Origin: Aulostomus chinensis
Lineage: Eukaryota > Chordata > Actinopteri > Syngnathiformes > Aulostomidae
Direction of reading: 5' to 3'
Length of the DNA: 64,000 bases
Assembly: GCA_037954235.1 (NCBI GenBank)
Contig: JBBMOA010000021.1
Location: 8,819,501-8,883,500, forward strand
The position numbers and the translations under genes were made by a program. Shown here piece by piece: positions 25,320 to 38,195 of the stretch (the stretch's first letter is position 1; the number at the start of each line of letters is the position of its first letter). The notes below the pieces were generated by a model. The model ran no database searches, was not told where the DNA came from, and saw nothing but the letters and a program-made list of their open reading frames with translations.

Positions 25320-28300
25320 TTCCCCCCGTAGAAAACAGTATCCTGTGTGCAAGTGTTTTCTCACACTCCTGCACATTAAAATTAGAGGGTATATAATCCC
25401 GCCAACACTGAGCCCCCACTTCACAAGACTTTGGCCGTCTGCCCCATGACTTCCCTGAGTCCAGGTCGCCTAGCAACTGGTCCCCTGCTATTAGAGTTTT
25501 CATGCATCACTTTGTCTGCATTGATGTCATGTTGCCGTGGCAACCATATGACCAAGACACCATAACTCTTCGCCCCTGTTAACAATCTATGAGCACATTT
25601 TTCACTTCCACAAGCAGCAGCAGAGCAGCGGCAGTGTTGCCATCCCTAAAGCCCGGCACTTCGTTCTTGAGCATTTTTGCAGGAGTTTTAGCTGATAAAA
25701 CCTCACATCAGTCCAGTTGGTGGTGATAAGGATATGTGCCTGTATTTTCTTGCCCCTAGACAGCTCCAGCGCAGCTCCCTAAATGGGCTCTCAAAGATAA
25801 TCCATCGTTGGAAAACCAAATGATTAAAACCCGTGACATAAATTTACATTCGACTGCAGCTGCCAAAATGCAGAAACTGCGGTAATCTCTACCAGTCATT
25901 GCCTCGAACAAATCCACAGTTAGAAAAGGGAATGAGTGCATTAGGTCATCTAATAGTGGTATTAGCAAATACACTTGAATAAAATACAAGTAGTTTGTTA
26001 TGAGCAAATACAACAAAAATTCTTGGTCTGTCAGTTAGTCATCATAAACTAGGCCAGAATTGTTTGTCATGCACATTTTTTCCAGATATTGCTGACTAAA
26101 ACAAGATTAAAATGGACAATAATCAAATAAACTAAATAAGATGTAAACATGTAGTTCTCTCTGAAATCATGCGTAAGTTGAATTTCTTGAAGTCTTGGGA
26201 CTTGAATGACTTTGACATTTGAGTTCCCAGACGCCTTCTTCAAGAGCAATAAATATATGTGTACTGTGAGAAATCTCCTCTACATTACGACTATCAAGCA
26301 TCATCCTACAACTCTTTTTCATTCCTGAATGTCAAATAACCACGAGAACAAGCTTGTATCGTGTAGTAAAAGACAGTAAAAGAGAAAGAGGAGCTTTGTC
26401 AACACCAACAAGAATTGTCTAATTGCAAAAACTGAGCAGTAAGAAGAAGTCCTGGATCTTACTGGACGTGTCACATGATGCACGTGCATTCAGTCAAAGT
26501 CAGGAGTTCGTCTAATTGGTCATTCTGCATTTACACGTTTTTCTCTCTTTCATCGTTTAACTCATTCGAACTTTAAAAGAGGCACGAAAAATGATCACAA
26601 GACAAAACACCCCCACGTGTTCTTGTCACCACTGCTCGCATGGAGCCTGAGGAGGGGTCGTGACCTCTCAACTTCAACCAGCCCTCAGGCAGCCGCTGCC
26701 CTTCTTCTGAAGAGCAAATGAAAACACATGCCAATAATCGCAGCCACAATGGAAGTGTGTTTTTCCCACTGCTGACAATAAGCAGCAGAAATTGCTGACA
26801 CAAAGCCAACACTTCAGATCTGAACGTTTTCTGACTCGGAGACTGTTGATGCTTCAATTTACACTTTCATAGTTGAGTCCCGTTACACCAATTTATGTCT
26901 GACAATCGGAGATGAGATTATCAGTGCGATACGTCTGATATTCCTCAACTGATTTTTTTTTTTTTTTTTGGCGTCTAAATAGGACGCCCGGGATAAACCC
27001 TTTTGTTGCTTCCTCTGAGCATCCAAATGAGCTAACCACCATATTCTGCTGATAATAATCTGTATAAGACGTTTGTTGGGTTCCCTGGAGGGAGTGAAAT
27101 AGTGATGGTGAGGACTGTTATGCGATAATCTGTCTCGATCTCTTCCCTCGACAAAGATAATCCGTCTAGTTCACTGTGTACTGTGCCTGTTTGCCTGGGA
27201 GCCTCCGTCTGCAGGCCGGCCGACGGTGGCACTCTGGAGCAGAGCGGCAGGGAAGTAGGTAAAGGACAGGAGGGGGGGGGATCAGCGCTCACTCCGTCTG
27301 GCTGTGCCAAGGGCGCTCTGCCGACTGGGAAGCACGCCCAGAATATGTGTACAGATTGAGAGCAATCTGAGGGATCTTTTTCCCTCCTCAGCGAGCAGGA
27401 AACTGGGTGATAGTATGGAGTCTCTTCAGGTGACAGGAAGGAATGCAGATACTTCTTATTTCTCTCTCTCTCTCTCTCTCCTCCGAGGGATTAATTCAGT
27501 CTGGATGTGCTATTAATGCTGCTTACGAGGTTCATCCTAAAGAAAGCAACAGTCCTGCCGTGGCCGCCTGCCAAATTCCTTCCAAGAGTAGCAGCAGGAA
27601 GATGATGCTGTCGTCCTGATTTGCTCCGTCAATTACCGATTCATATCACTGTTAATTGAGTAACAATGGATTTCACTGCAGGACAAACGAGCAATTCAAC
27701 TTGAGATTGGTGCTAAACATCGATACTTCTTAAGCGCCTGTGCACGAATGTGACTGAAGCGTCAAGTCTCAAACATCAGATACCGGCTATCTATCTACAA
27801 CCTGTTTTTGTTTATATTTTATATACTGTTTCCACTTGTGCATATCGCTGATATTTGTAGATTTCTTGCCACGTGTACTGTTTCTATTTTTACATTTCCA
27901 AAAGTTTACTTGATTGCATTTATTACTTTTTTTCATTCTGATGCACTTTTGCTATGCACGTAATACTGTAACACCTGAAATTTCCCAGAACAGATCCTCT
28001 CTTATCTTATGGTTTATTGATTTTAGATTTACGTCTTCACTAATTTTACTGTGTGCAGCAAAAAGTCACTTCTTAATTTTATCAATTACCTAACCTTATT
28101 AATTGACTCTACGTAAATTAAGTTAAATTTACCTCAAAAACAGAAATGTTTAGTTAGTTTTGTGTGGCTCTGTACAAAAATATAGCGTACAGTGTGAGTA
28201 GGAGAATGATCTATTTGTGCATCATTCCTGAAAATCCCAGTCTAAATGACTGCAGCTACTACATCCAGGCTTGAGTGACATGCTGAGCAGGGCTGGCTTC

Positions 28301-28700
28301 CAGGCAGTCAGTCAGTTGTGAATGTTGATCTGCCTCTGTGCTGCTTACACCACAGAGGCAGCCTGCATGGGAGTCTGGCACAGACACAATGCCGTGAGCT
28401 CAAACTGTGACAGTGACGTCATGTGGGTGGCCTTTCCTATGTAGTCAGCATTTTCTAGCCCTCCTCCTCCTCCTCTTCACCCTACAGCTGCACATTATAC
28501 TGACCTCTGGCCATCCTCCCTGAGGCCCAGGGGGACGGGGCATGACCAGGAGCCCTGCACACAGGTCAGGGGAGACGCGCACAAAAGCAACGAGTGAATA
28601 GGAGCTGAGGGGAAGGGTGGCGAGGTCAGGTAACCTCTCTCCGCTGCAGATTGACTGATTTGGGAGCAGCAGGAGAAGGAGATGATATTCGTCTGAAGGT
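25320..28700. other. Intergenic, no gene recognised
   Basis: Mostly unique sequence with poly-T at about 26,951-26,969, poly-G at 27,272-27,281 and (TC)n at about 27,462-27,481. No splice-bounded coding exon recognised. Confidence 0.5.
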
Positions 28701-28739
28701 TTGCGTGGCCGTCTTGCAAAGCTGTTCAGATAGAGTGAC

Positions 28740-28848
28740 AGACAAAGGGGGTGGGAAAAGAGAAAAAGCAGCGGGAGCAGCAGAAAGAGCCTGTCTCACA
28801 TGCTCCCCCATGTGAGAGAGAGGCGAGCGAGAGCCGGAGCTGCTTTAT
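28740..28848 (+). other. Possible 5' non-coding exon with consensus donor
   Basis: A purine-rich, GC-richer stretch with GAGCAG, GAGAGAGGCGAGCGAG and GCCGGAGCTGC ends at a perfect donor GTAAGT at 28,849-28,854. The texture is that of a promoter-proximal exon, possibly of a non-coding RNA or of a gene outside the window. No coding frame supports it; weak inference. Confidence 0.15.
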
Positions 28849-29154
28849 GTAAGTGTATCCCTGCCTGTGGGACTGCTGGAGAGACTCACATGTCTGTGTT
28901 GTGGTCATCTCACATGGGTGGATGGGAAGGGATCAGCTGGCCCGGACCGCAGAGTGTCCTGTCTCCAGACACATCATCTATCTCCATCGACAGTATGTTT
29001 GTGTGTCCATTCACTGTCTGCCTCTGTGTTCTACCCCTCCCATCCTCTTCCCATCCCTGCTGCTGCCCACTGGTTCACCCCGGGCTGACCGGCCTTGCAG
29101 TTGGGACTGGGACAGACAGGCAGAGGAAAGGGAGAGGAGGGTGAAGAAAGGGTG

Positions 29155-29183
29155 AAGAGGAGGAGGAGGAGGAGGAGGAGGGG
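29155..29183. repeat. (AGG)n microsatellite
   Basis: About eight AGG/GGA units. Simple-sequence repeat. Confidence 0.92.
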
Positions 29184-29189
29184 GAAGAC

Positions 29190-31370
29190 CTATCAGCAGT
29201 TTCCCTCCTGACAAAGTAAAGATTAGAACCGGACCCAAAACACTGGATACAATCTTCACCAAACAGGACTTGAGCCAGCACAAACTGGACTTTGACACAA
29301 TGGTGTCCTCACTGACAAGTTCTCACAAGTCCAACAGGTCAAGTCCCGAGTCTCTTAACATGACTAACACTAAAGTGATTGGACAGTGTGAGCAATTGTC
29401 CGTGCTCAGTGAGTCAGAGAGGTCGGTTCTTGCACTTGGCCATGTCCACGAATGGGAAGCCAGATGAGAGTATGGGTCCTGGTCTCTGCACTAGCGCCTC
29501 CTCTGGTTGATTGGGGCAACTGTTTAGTAGTGAAAAGATCAGTATAGTGAGGAGGGCTTGTCTTTCTTTGGTAGATGCAACAAAACTATCGAGGGTATTT
29601 GGCATCCACATGACAGCAAGTGGATGTTTAAGTAAAGCACAAATGGATTAGCAACTGTGATATGGGTGCCATCTGGGTCTGTGCCTCCTGGTCATATCAA
29701 GGTCCATCATTTCTCGTTCGACATGGGGGCAGGACCTGTCTTTCAAATGATGGCTGGGTCCAGTTCTGGTCCAGGTAGTATATTTGTGGGACTTGTTGTT
29801 TTTAGACACATGAAGACGTGAAGATACACGCTTTCATTTGAATGGGGTAAGTATTTTTTTAATAGATAAGAAACGTTGAACCAGTCAACCTTTGGAGGAA
29901 CACAATCTAATGTCACACTGGGGCAGCCGATCACGTAAGCCAGAAATCAGACCGGAAGCACAGCTTTTGTGCCATTTAGCATTGTAGCATTCTGCTTTTT
30001 ACAGAGCAGCTGAAAAAGTGGATCACTTCCATGATACCATTTCCGGAGCGGCGCAACCCTGCCTGAGGGAGAAAAAAAAGACATAAATTGCCGTGCACTC
30101 ACATGGCGTTGTATCACTTCCCGAGTAGGGGTTTCTGGTAGGAGGGAATTACATTTCAGAACATACATCACGCAGATTCTGCAGCACCTGATTTGGTCTG
30201 AATGCAGCCTAATCTCGTCAAGAATTAGCAGAAACCCAGTGAGTAGCTGGTTAGCAACACTAGCCATAAAAGCGATTATGATTATGATTGACGATTCCTC
30301 CTGATGATGTCATGAATCAGGGTCGTGCTTATTGTGTTGCCAGTCTCCCGGCCAAGAATTCAAAGTGCTACAGTTGCTGAAACCAAGATGGTGACCATGG
30401 TGAAAAACAGTGCCTGTATGTAGCATGTGCAAACACCAGAATTATCTTTAATAACTGCTCATCATGTCAGATGCAATTAAAAAGAACACAACATCAACTT
30501 CACGTTCACACAGACACACCACACACATGCAGCCCCGGAGTCACCCCACCCCCCACCCACCCTACACCCTTCTTCTTCTCGCAGGGCAGCTGGCAAAACA
30601 CAAAGGAGAGAAGTGTGCAACTGGTGTGATAAAGCTGGGAACATCTTGCTATTCAAGCGTCAGCATAATAAACTGGAGGCACAATTAAGGAGCAAAGAAA
30701 AAAAATCCCCTAACCATAAGAACAAGTGTTCAGTGCTGCAGCGGCGTTTCAAACCGCACAGCACCTCGGTCCAGCTGCGGGTGTTCTTCAGGACAGAGAC
30801 GGAAAAAAAAGAAGGACAACAGAGCGATTCTCTTCCTCTCTTTTGTGAATGCAAATGATCAGACAGCAACACACAAAGCATGTGTGTTTCAGTTACCCTG
30901 TTATTGCACTATTGGGGAGGTCTGTTGATTCTGTGTGTGTGTGCATGTGTGTGCGTGTGCAAACATTACCCCCTTTGTTTTAATCTCCAAAAAGCTTTAA
31001 TTCCCCCAACAGCTTCAAGACAAAGTGGGATATTCATATAAAGTAAATTGTTTAAAGGTGTTTCAAAAACTTTATGGCTTAGCAAAAGAGAACAAAGAGT
31101 CCTTATTAAAAGCAGTGATTAAAAAAAATCTTCAAAAACACACACACACACACACGTCTTATAGATTTAATAGCCCTCAAAAGCTCAAGTTTGGTGTTTT
31201 TTTCCCCCATAGCTCTTAAAGTCCCAGAGAGATTCCTCACCCTTAAACCTCCTCTCTCTCCTCACAATCCCCTGAGGAGGCTGGTGCAAAGTCTGCCGCT
31301 GTCTGGCTGTTCCCATGGCAACCACCAGGTGAGCAGACAGGCTGGGGAAGCACGATGCGAACATGTGACT
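29190..31370. other. Intergenic, no gene recognised
   Basis: Open frames such as 29,270-29,467 have no recognisable domain. Parts of 29,750-30,290 look like decayed interspersed repeat but were not classified. Confidence 0.45.
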
Positions 31371-31387
31371 CCCTCCACATGCTCAGG

Positions 31388-31597
31388 CACAGCACCCACA
31401 CACACACACACACAAGCACACACACACTCTCTCTCAGACGACAGGAGGAGAGCTCAGCGTGTTTATTCAAACTTGCAAGTACGTAGCGTCGTCACCAAAG
31501 GGCTAAGTTTGGTGAGTGTGAAAGCAAGACAAGCAGATGATCAGTCTGCCAGTCCGTCTGTTTACCACTTTGTGAGTCTGTCGCTGTCTATGACATG

Positions 31598-31672
<75 letters not shown>
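31388..31672. repeat. Two (CA)n microsatellites
   Basis: A (CA)n tract lies at about 31,388-31,428 and a pure (CA/AC)n tract of about 33 units at 31,607-31,672, preceded by GCGCGCGC. The 178-residue plus-strand frame across them (31,191-31,727) is dominated by His-Thr repeats and is not a gene. Confidence 0.96.
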
Positions 31673-31675
<3 letters not shown>

Positions 31676-31679
31676 GTAT

Positions 31680-34600
31680 TGTGAAGTGGAAGAGAAGAAG
31701 GAACTCTGCCCTGTAGGGGGCAACTGAGATGTGTCATAACCACTGAACATCAGTCCACTTCTGCTACAGCAGCAAAAAAAAAAAAAAAAAGAAAGCAGGA
31801 GGACGGTGGAGCAGCAGGGGAGTGTGGCACGAAAAAGTCACGGAGAGGAGATAAAGACGATGGGGCACCGGAAAGAAACAAAAATGCTGTAATGATCACA
31901 AATACAGCAGCTGTAGTAAACAAAGGAGCCTACAGGAGGAACAAAGGTGCTTTGAGGTACATGCTAGCACGCTAACATGTTGATATAGTAATACTTGTGT
32001 TCATCATGTGAGAGGAGTTCATTGGAAATATTGATTTAGAACAAAATACAGAGTCATATGAGCCCATTAGGATGTGCAGGACAGCCGGGAGTCGCTACTA
32101 ATGACCAGCGCAGGTCATGTTCCGTGACTGATGTTTGCTCTTGTCGGGTTCTGTTTTATTTTTGTTGTTGCTGTTTTGGTGAAAAATCTCTTTCCCTGTG
32201 CCGTTTGTTCATTTTGTTTTATGTTTCAAACCCCACGTTGTGATCAGTGAGATTGTCTGATCTTTATTTAAAGTACAGACCAGGGTCAGAGGGCCGAGGG
32301 TCACACTCAAGCTTGGTGATGCTAGAAGGTAAAAAGCAAAAAAAAAAAAAGAAAAGGTCCAGAATGTCACACACGATCGCTGTCGTGTGTCTTTGGAAAG
32401 GAGAATGATTAAGGACGATAGGAACTTAAACAATGCATCAATTTCACATGTTCTTACGTACAAATGGGTGACAAAATTTAAGGAAAACATTCTTATTAAA
32501 GAGTTGAGCCACCAGATTATTCCGATGGAACACTAGTTTTCTTTTGTTGTTGTTGTGAACAATCTACAAATAAATATTCACAAATCATCCCCCTCAATCC
32601 CTGACAGAGCAGCCCAGCGGAGACTCTTGGGAAGGGTTTTCACAGTTTGTTCCTCTTCTTATTATTCAGGGTTTTCCTTTAATTTGTCACCTTTCTTTTA
32701 AATCATGTTTGACAAGACAGGATTTTGAAAATGATGGTGATGATTGAAATGCACATAGTCGCACACGCACACAGAGGTACAAGTGCAGTATTAGCATGGT
32801 GTTGAACTGTTTTTTGTTTTTTTCTGGTTTGACACATAAACTATTATCTGGCTATAAAGCTGCAGGACAGTGTATGTGTGATTAGGACAGACATGTTTAC
32901 CCATTAACCAAATCATATTGTTTTGTTGGGACCAGCAACAAGCCTCTCTTATTAAAATGTCACTGGTGATGAATGAGGCTGAATCAGCTCTGCACGGTTC
33001 CAGTTCCGAGGAGGGAAACGGATATACTGTACCTCTCCTCGGTCCTGCGTGACTCGCTCTGGGATTTGCATAATCAGGAAGGTGATGGAGGTCAACTTGC
33101 AGCTAAGTTGCTTTTCATTATTCATCCATTCCTGCCTCTCTGTTTACGTCCAGAATCTCAGCATGACACAGGATGCCTAAGCCAAACAGAGGTCAAGCCA
33201 CCCAGCTGACCTGCTGCTGCTGGTGTGAGCGCGCGCGCGTGTGTGTGTATGTGTGTGTTTATGTCCATCTCTGATCTAAAGGTGGATCTGATTAACAGCA
33301 TGACCGCATAACATGAACTGGAACACACGCATTCCTCAGAGATTTCATCACTCACTCAAGAGTGTGTCTAAGAAGGCACCAGGGAGGGACACACCTGCAT
33401 TAATATTACATCACATGTGTTTCTACTTCAACAGCCACATGTGTCTCTTTCATCTGTACAGCAGCACGCCGCGCCCATAATTGCCACCGGCATTCCATTT
33501 AAACACGAAACAAACAACCCCTCCAAAAAAACTCCTGCCACAGCCAACTTCTGCCACCGGCCTCTGGTCTTTGCAGCTCCTTCCGCTGAGGCGATTTCTG
33601 TGGAACACGACTCCAGAATAGGTTGGATCACGTTGCCGTGGATTCCGCCTGTCTGCCTGCAGGGTCTATAAATAGTGTCTGTCAGATATTTTCACTCCTG
33701 TGCTGAGCATACTCAGTGGCAATACAGTGTATTAATATCCACTGTGACCAGAGTCGTGCCTTGGAGGAGGGAGAGTACGGTGCAGAGGTGTGTGTGTGTG
33801 TGCGTGCGTGCGTGCGCGTGTGTGTAGTGAGAGGAAGTGGAGGGATGTACAGCCAGAGCTCAGCAGGACTACACACAAGCAGCAGGCTGTCATCTTCCTC
33901 CCAACCTCCCTCCGCAGACTGAATCTCCAACAAAAGACCTCTTTATGTCTCACTCTCTGACGTCTCTCAGCGTGCGCAGCCGACTCAGGCTCAAGGAGGA
34001 CGTGAACCGGCTACCTTTTCCCTCAGATTATCTTATAAACAACGTCTCTCTTACACAATAAGACGTGATAAACCCACGCGGGTTAAGGAAGCCTATCACT
34101 GAGATCATAAGTGTAAACAACAGGATTGGAGTTGATTCTGCTGCACTCGAATTGCATTACAGAAAGATAATATCCCAGGTGCGCATCGCTAATCAGGCTT
34201 GAGAAAGTGCAGATCTGCAGATAACCCCCACCCCCCGAGCTTCAGCTGGGTGTCACTGAAACATCAGGGCGGCACCACAAAGGTGAAGACAAAAGCAAGG
34301 CGGACAGATCGAAAAATAACGTTGTTTTCCTCCACTAATCTACAGTAATCTAACATAATCTGCCGTCACACACCGACACATGCGCATATCTGGTGATTGC
34401 ATTTGTAACAAAGGAAACGTGAAAAAAAAAAGCATCACACGTGCTGTTGAACCTGAGGTCAAATCGTCAAAAATAGCCAGATTATGTTAACGTTTTACAC
34501 AGAAAACAAACGTGCAAATTCAGAGAAACATCCATGCATGCATGATCAAATGATCACATAACCTGGATGAGAGCGCTCTGCATATGTTTTGATGAATTAA

Positions 34601-36005
34601 TAACATCTATGAATGTTTTTTTCTTTTTCTTCCACTTGAAAACAAAAGCACTCTCATCAGCACATCAAAGGAGCATAAATGTTGCAACAGTGTGACGATC
34701 TTTAACATGATTGCATCATGTATCTACTGTAACATCAAGCTCCTCATGAAAAAGGGATGTGCTTTAAAAAAAAAAAACCCTGCGCAACACCGCCCCTAGT
34801 GGAGAAGATTGGTATAACCAAAACAGAACCGAATAAACGAAAGTGCTGGGGGACAAAATAACATAATGAAACCCAATAAAGTGTAAAACAATAAACACAT
34901 TCTTATTGAGGCCCTTAACATTTGCTTCATTTATCCCACTAGTTGAGTAAGGGTGCAGTTTGTGGTAGTTTTAAATTGGATTACAGGCTATTATGTAATA
35001 TTCTTGTCTTTGTAAGATGCACATGGTTGTGAAATGAGTAGTACTCGGGGAATATGTACTCTGTAATTCAATTTAAAAGGATTAATTTTATGATTCACAG
35101 AAGTCAAACCACAAGCGACATTTGAATTTTAGCCACAAATATACGTAGTTTTGTAAAACTGTTACAGTCTGGGAACGTCTGAGAGATTATAGCTCGGGTT
35201 TTATGTTCAATTTCCAAGCCAAGATACCCCCGATGACATCACTAAGAGGTTTTTTCTTTTTTCCAGACACTAAAAAGTATTCAGGATCATCCTTGTCTTT
35301 GTTGTTTACGTACATTCTCTATCATGCTGTGCATTTTTTTTGTTCCCTCTACTTCCTGCACAGTTTTATTTTTCTGTTATAATTATAACTATTTTGTCTC
35401 CTTCTCTTCTGCTTATTTTGTTTGTTTGTTTGCGAGCATTAAATCAAGAAAGAAGACAAGAAAGTTTTGTAGTTGCCTTTAGTAAGAGCAGGCGGAAAAA
35501 TAAATACTGCACACTGCCACATGATGATGTGCGATGTAACGCCAGAAAGCTACAAGAATCAAAAAAATCAAAAGTATTCATTCCAAACATACTTTTTGCA
35601 GACATGTCTGAAGTTAAATGGAACGATAATCATTGTCTTCCCACAAGTACACAACATGTTAGGAAAAATGTGCATCACAAAAGTTCACTCCAGCTGACAA
35701 ACACCAATATGATGACTCCTTTGGTGTGTGACTGCTGCAGATATGTGCCAGTTTAACAGTTTTGCAGTACATATTGTCACTGGCAGAGATAAGAGATTAC
35801 AGTCGGCCTCCGCGCTGAGTTTGTTCTGTCTCTACGCACGACATTCCAGGAGCTGCACCGTGTGACGTCTCACAGAGGATCACATTTCAAAAGGCACTGC
35901 AATGCTGACCCACAGTCAAACCACAGACCTCTTTCCCTGTGCAGCTGATTAGTTGGAAGCATTAAATAAGTTCAGGATTGGATTATTAGATAAAGAGCTG
36001 GCGTA
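31680..36005. other. Intergenic, no gene recognised
   Basis: Contains small poly-A tracts (31,773-31,790; 32,338-32,351) and GT/GC repeats near 33,227-33,258 and 33,787-33,826. Open frames, including one at 35,340-35,756, have no domains or splice context. Confidence 0.5.
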
Positions 36006-36010
36006 CATAT

Positions 36011-36074
<64 letters not shown>

Positions 36075-36078
36075 ATGG

Positions 36079-36110
<32 letters not shown>
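36011..36110. repeat. Paired (CA)n microsatellites
   Basis: About 30 CA units, a GTGCATGGCTA spacer, then about 14 more CA units. Confidence 0.97.
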
Positions 36111-36115
<5 letters not shown>

Positions 36116-36238
36116 CAAGAAGGAAACCAGCCAAATACTCCCTCTTTTTCCTGTCTTGTGTTGCTACGCTGCAGAATTTTGTGCTTTTCTTCAGCTTCAT
36201 AAATTTTCACTAATATCCTCATATACCCTCCCTGCCTT

Positions 36239-36250
36239 TCCTCCTCCTCC

Positions 36251-36282
<32 letters not shown>

Positions 36283-36284
36283 CC
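36239..36284. repeat. (TCC)n trinucleotide repeat
   Basis: About fifteen TCC units with two TTCC interruptions, forming a purine/pyrimidine mirror tract. Confidence 0.94.
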
Positions 36285-36733
36285 TCACAATGCCAAGCCT
36301 CTACTGGCGCCACAGCAGGGTCATCTGGGGTTCCACAGCAATGGGGTATGCACAAAAACAACAATCGTATATTTTTACAGTATAAAACATGAATGAGCCA
36401 CACATACAAAGATTCCAGCCTGCACAGGCTACTCATTTAACACTTTTAGTCCTTAATTGTTGCTCATATGCTACTAATTATCCAAATGCATACAGCTTCT
36501 GCTTTAACTCCCTGTGATAATTATCTCCTGGCAACCCTAAACCCAGTGGTGACAGTTTGCCAGCGGTTTTACTTCTTATCCTTAGAGAGCAGCAGAGTGG
36601 CCCGATGCAGTGCTCCTGTGCTGACAGAGGGGGAACAAAGGTGAAGCTGTGAGTACAAACTGTGCACACAGGCAGGAAACCTGATATTCCAGCTCTCGAC
36701 ATGGACTGAATCTAGAGGGAGGGAGATGAGTGC

Positions 36734-36737
<4 letters not shown>

Positions 36738-36768
<31 letters not shown>
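36738..36768. repeat. (GT)n microsatellite
   Basis: About fourteen GT units preceded by GTGCGTGCGCAC. Confidence 0.94.
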
Positions 36769-36884
36769 ATGTGAACAGCCGTGAACATACAGTCCTGCAG
36801 GACACACTCTCAACACTATTGGTGTGCTTTCTTTTTCTGTACTGCACATCTACACCAGATTAATCATTCCACAAACCCAAGAGA

Positions 36885-37500
36885 CTTTAAAGTGATACGT
36901 CACCCAAAAAAGTGCACTTTGCCTCTTCATGGACTCACCAATAGTTGTTGAGCGAAGGCAGATGGCTTTTTTTCCCCTCCCTGCATTATTTCCGTGTGAC
37001 TCCAGAATGTGGGTAAGACCAGCTACATATACTGTATTTAGCTTGGAGCTAATAGCAACTGATTGCTAGCAAGGCTGTTACTCAGTCATCCACAAATACT
37101 TTGATTGAACCTCAAAGCAGGCAAAATGTAACGCCTCTGTTTCTGTGTTCATTCACAGTCGCACGGATTGGACTCGCTAGCTTATTCGGTTCACCAAACT
37201 GAAAGTGTTATACTTTGCCGTTTCCTTAAATCAAAGACTTTATGGATTACTGAGCATCCGAGATAAGGAAGACTTCGAATATACAGGATGATGTACTTTG
37301 AGAGTTTGTAGTTTTGGTCAGTTTTGTTGTTTTGTTTTTTTCTTAACTGCTGTAGCTTTTAACCTCAAGTTAATTATCCGTGGCGGGCTCTTTCTGCATG
37401 AATCACGATGACGTAATGCAGGAAGAAAAAAAAATCACCTTTGAAGACACCATTTGTAAGTACTTAGAAAGCAAATTACACTTTTTAGGTGAAGTGCATT
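36885..37500. mobile_element. MITE-like palindromic element, copy B
   Basis: The left end reads CACCCAAAAAAGTGCACTTTG followed by CTCACCAATAG. The right end is its inverse, TTTGTAAGTACTTAGAAAGC then ACACTTTTTAGGTGAAGTGC. The interior carries the family's CTCCAGAATG, TTAGCTTGGAGCTAATAGC, ATCCACAAATACTTTGATTG and GGCTCTTTCTGCATGAATC words. The terminal inverted repeats with no ORF fit a non-autonomous DNA transposon. Family name not assigned. Confidence 0.65.
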
Positions 37501-38154
37501 GCTTCAACCTGCTTTTAACCTCTGATCTGAGCACCAACCGTACCAAAGATAAATATATGTAAATGACTCAAATGCATCAAATTAATTGCATGCGCTTGCA
37601 AAAATATTCCACATCAGTAAAAAGCAGCCCTTTCTTGGTTAATCAGGCAAGGAAATTAAATACTTTCATTGACTGATTAATGCTGTCACTTTCTTTGACT
37701 GCTGAACAAGAGCTGTATTTGTGACCGTGTACAGTTGAGTGCAGCGTCTCTGTGGGCTGCCCCCGACCCAGCATTGTTATGTGAAACCCTGGGCACCATG
37801 CTCCAGTGCTCAGCTATGCCGTCACCCCCTCAAGGCATGTAGCAAACACAGCCCTTTGAGTAGCCAGCGATCGGCTGCCCTCCTAATACCCGCAAAGCAG
37901 CTTAGAGTCTCCAGCCGCCTCCACGGTGGTCACACGTGTGAAACGTGCACTCACACTGACACACAAACACATGCAGGGAGGCTGGCCGCTGCCTGTGCAA
38001 GTCTAATGAGATGGGCAGGGTTTACTGAAGCTTCATATGGACAAAAGGGGGAGGGGTTAGGTCAAAGTCACTCCCACTCAGCTGTACCAAAGCACGTTCC
38101 CCCTCAGGCACAACACACACCTGCAGAAAAACATGCAGCATAGTGGGCCAGAGA

Positions 38155-38195
<41 letters not shown>

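Noticed and set aside
31191..31727. 178-residue open frame
   Set aside because: Most of it is His-Thr repeats read from CA microsatellites; no domain or splice context.
35340..35756. 138-residue plus-strand frame
   Set aside because: No recognisable domain, ordinary AT-rich composition, no splice or promoter support.
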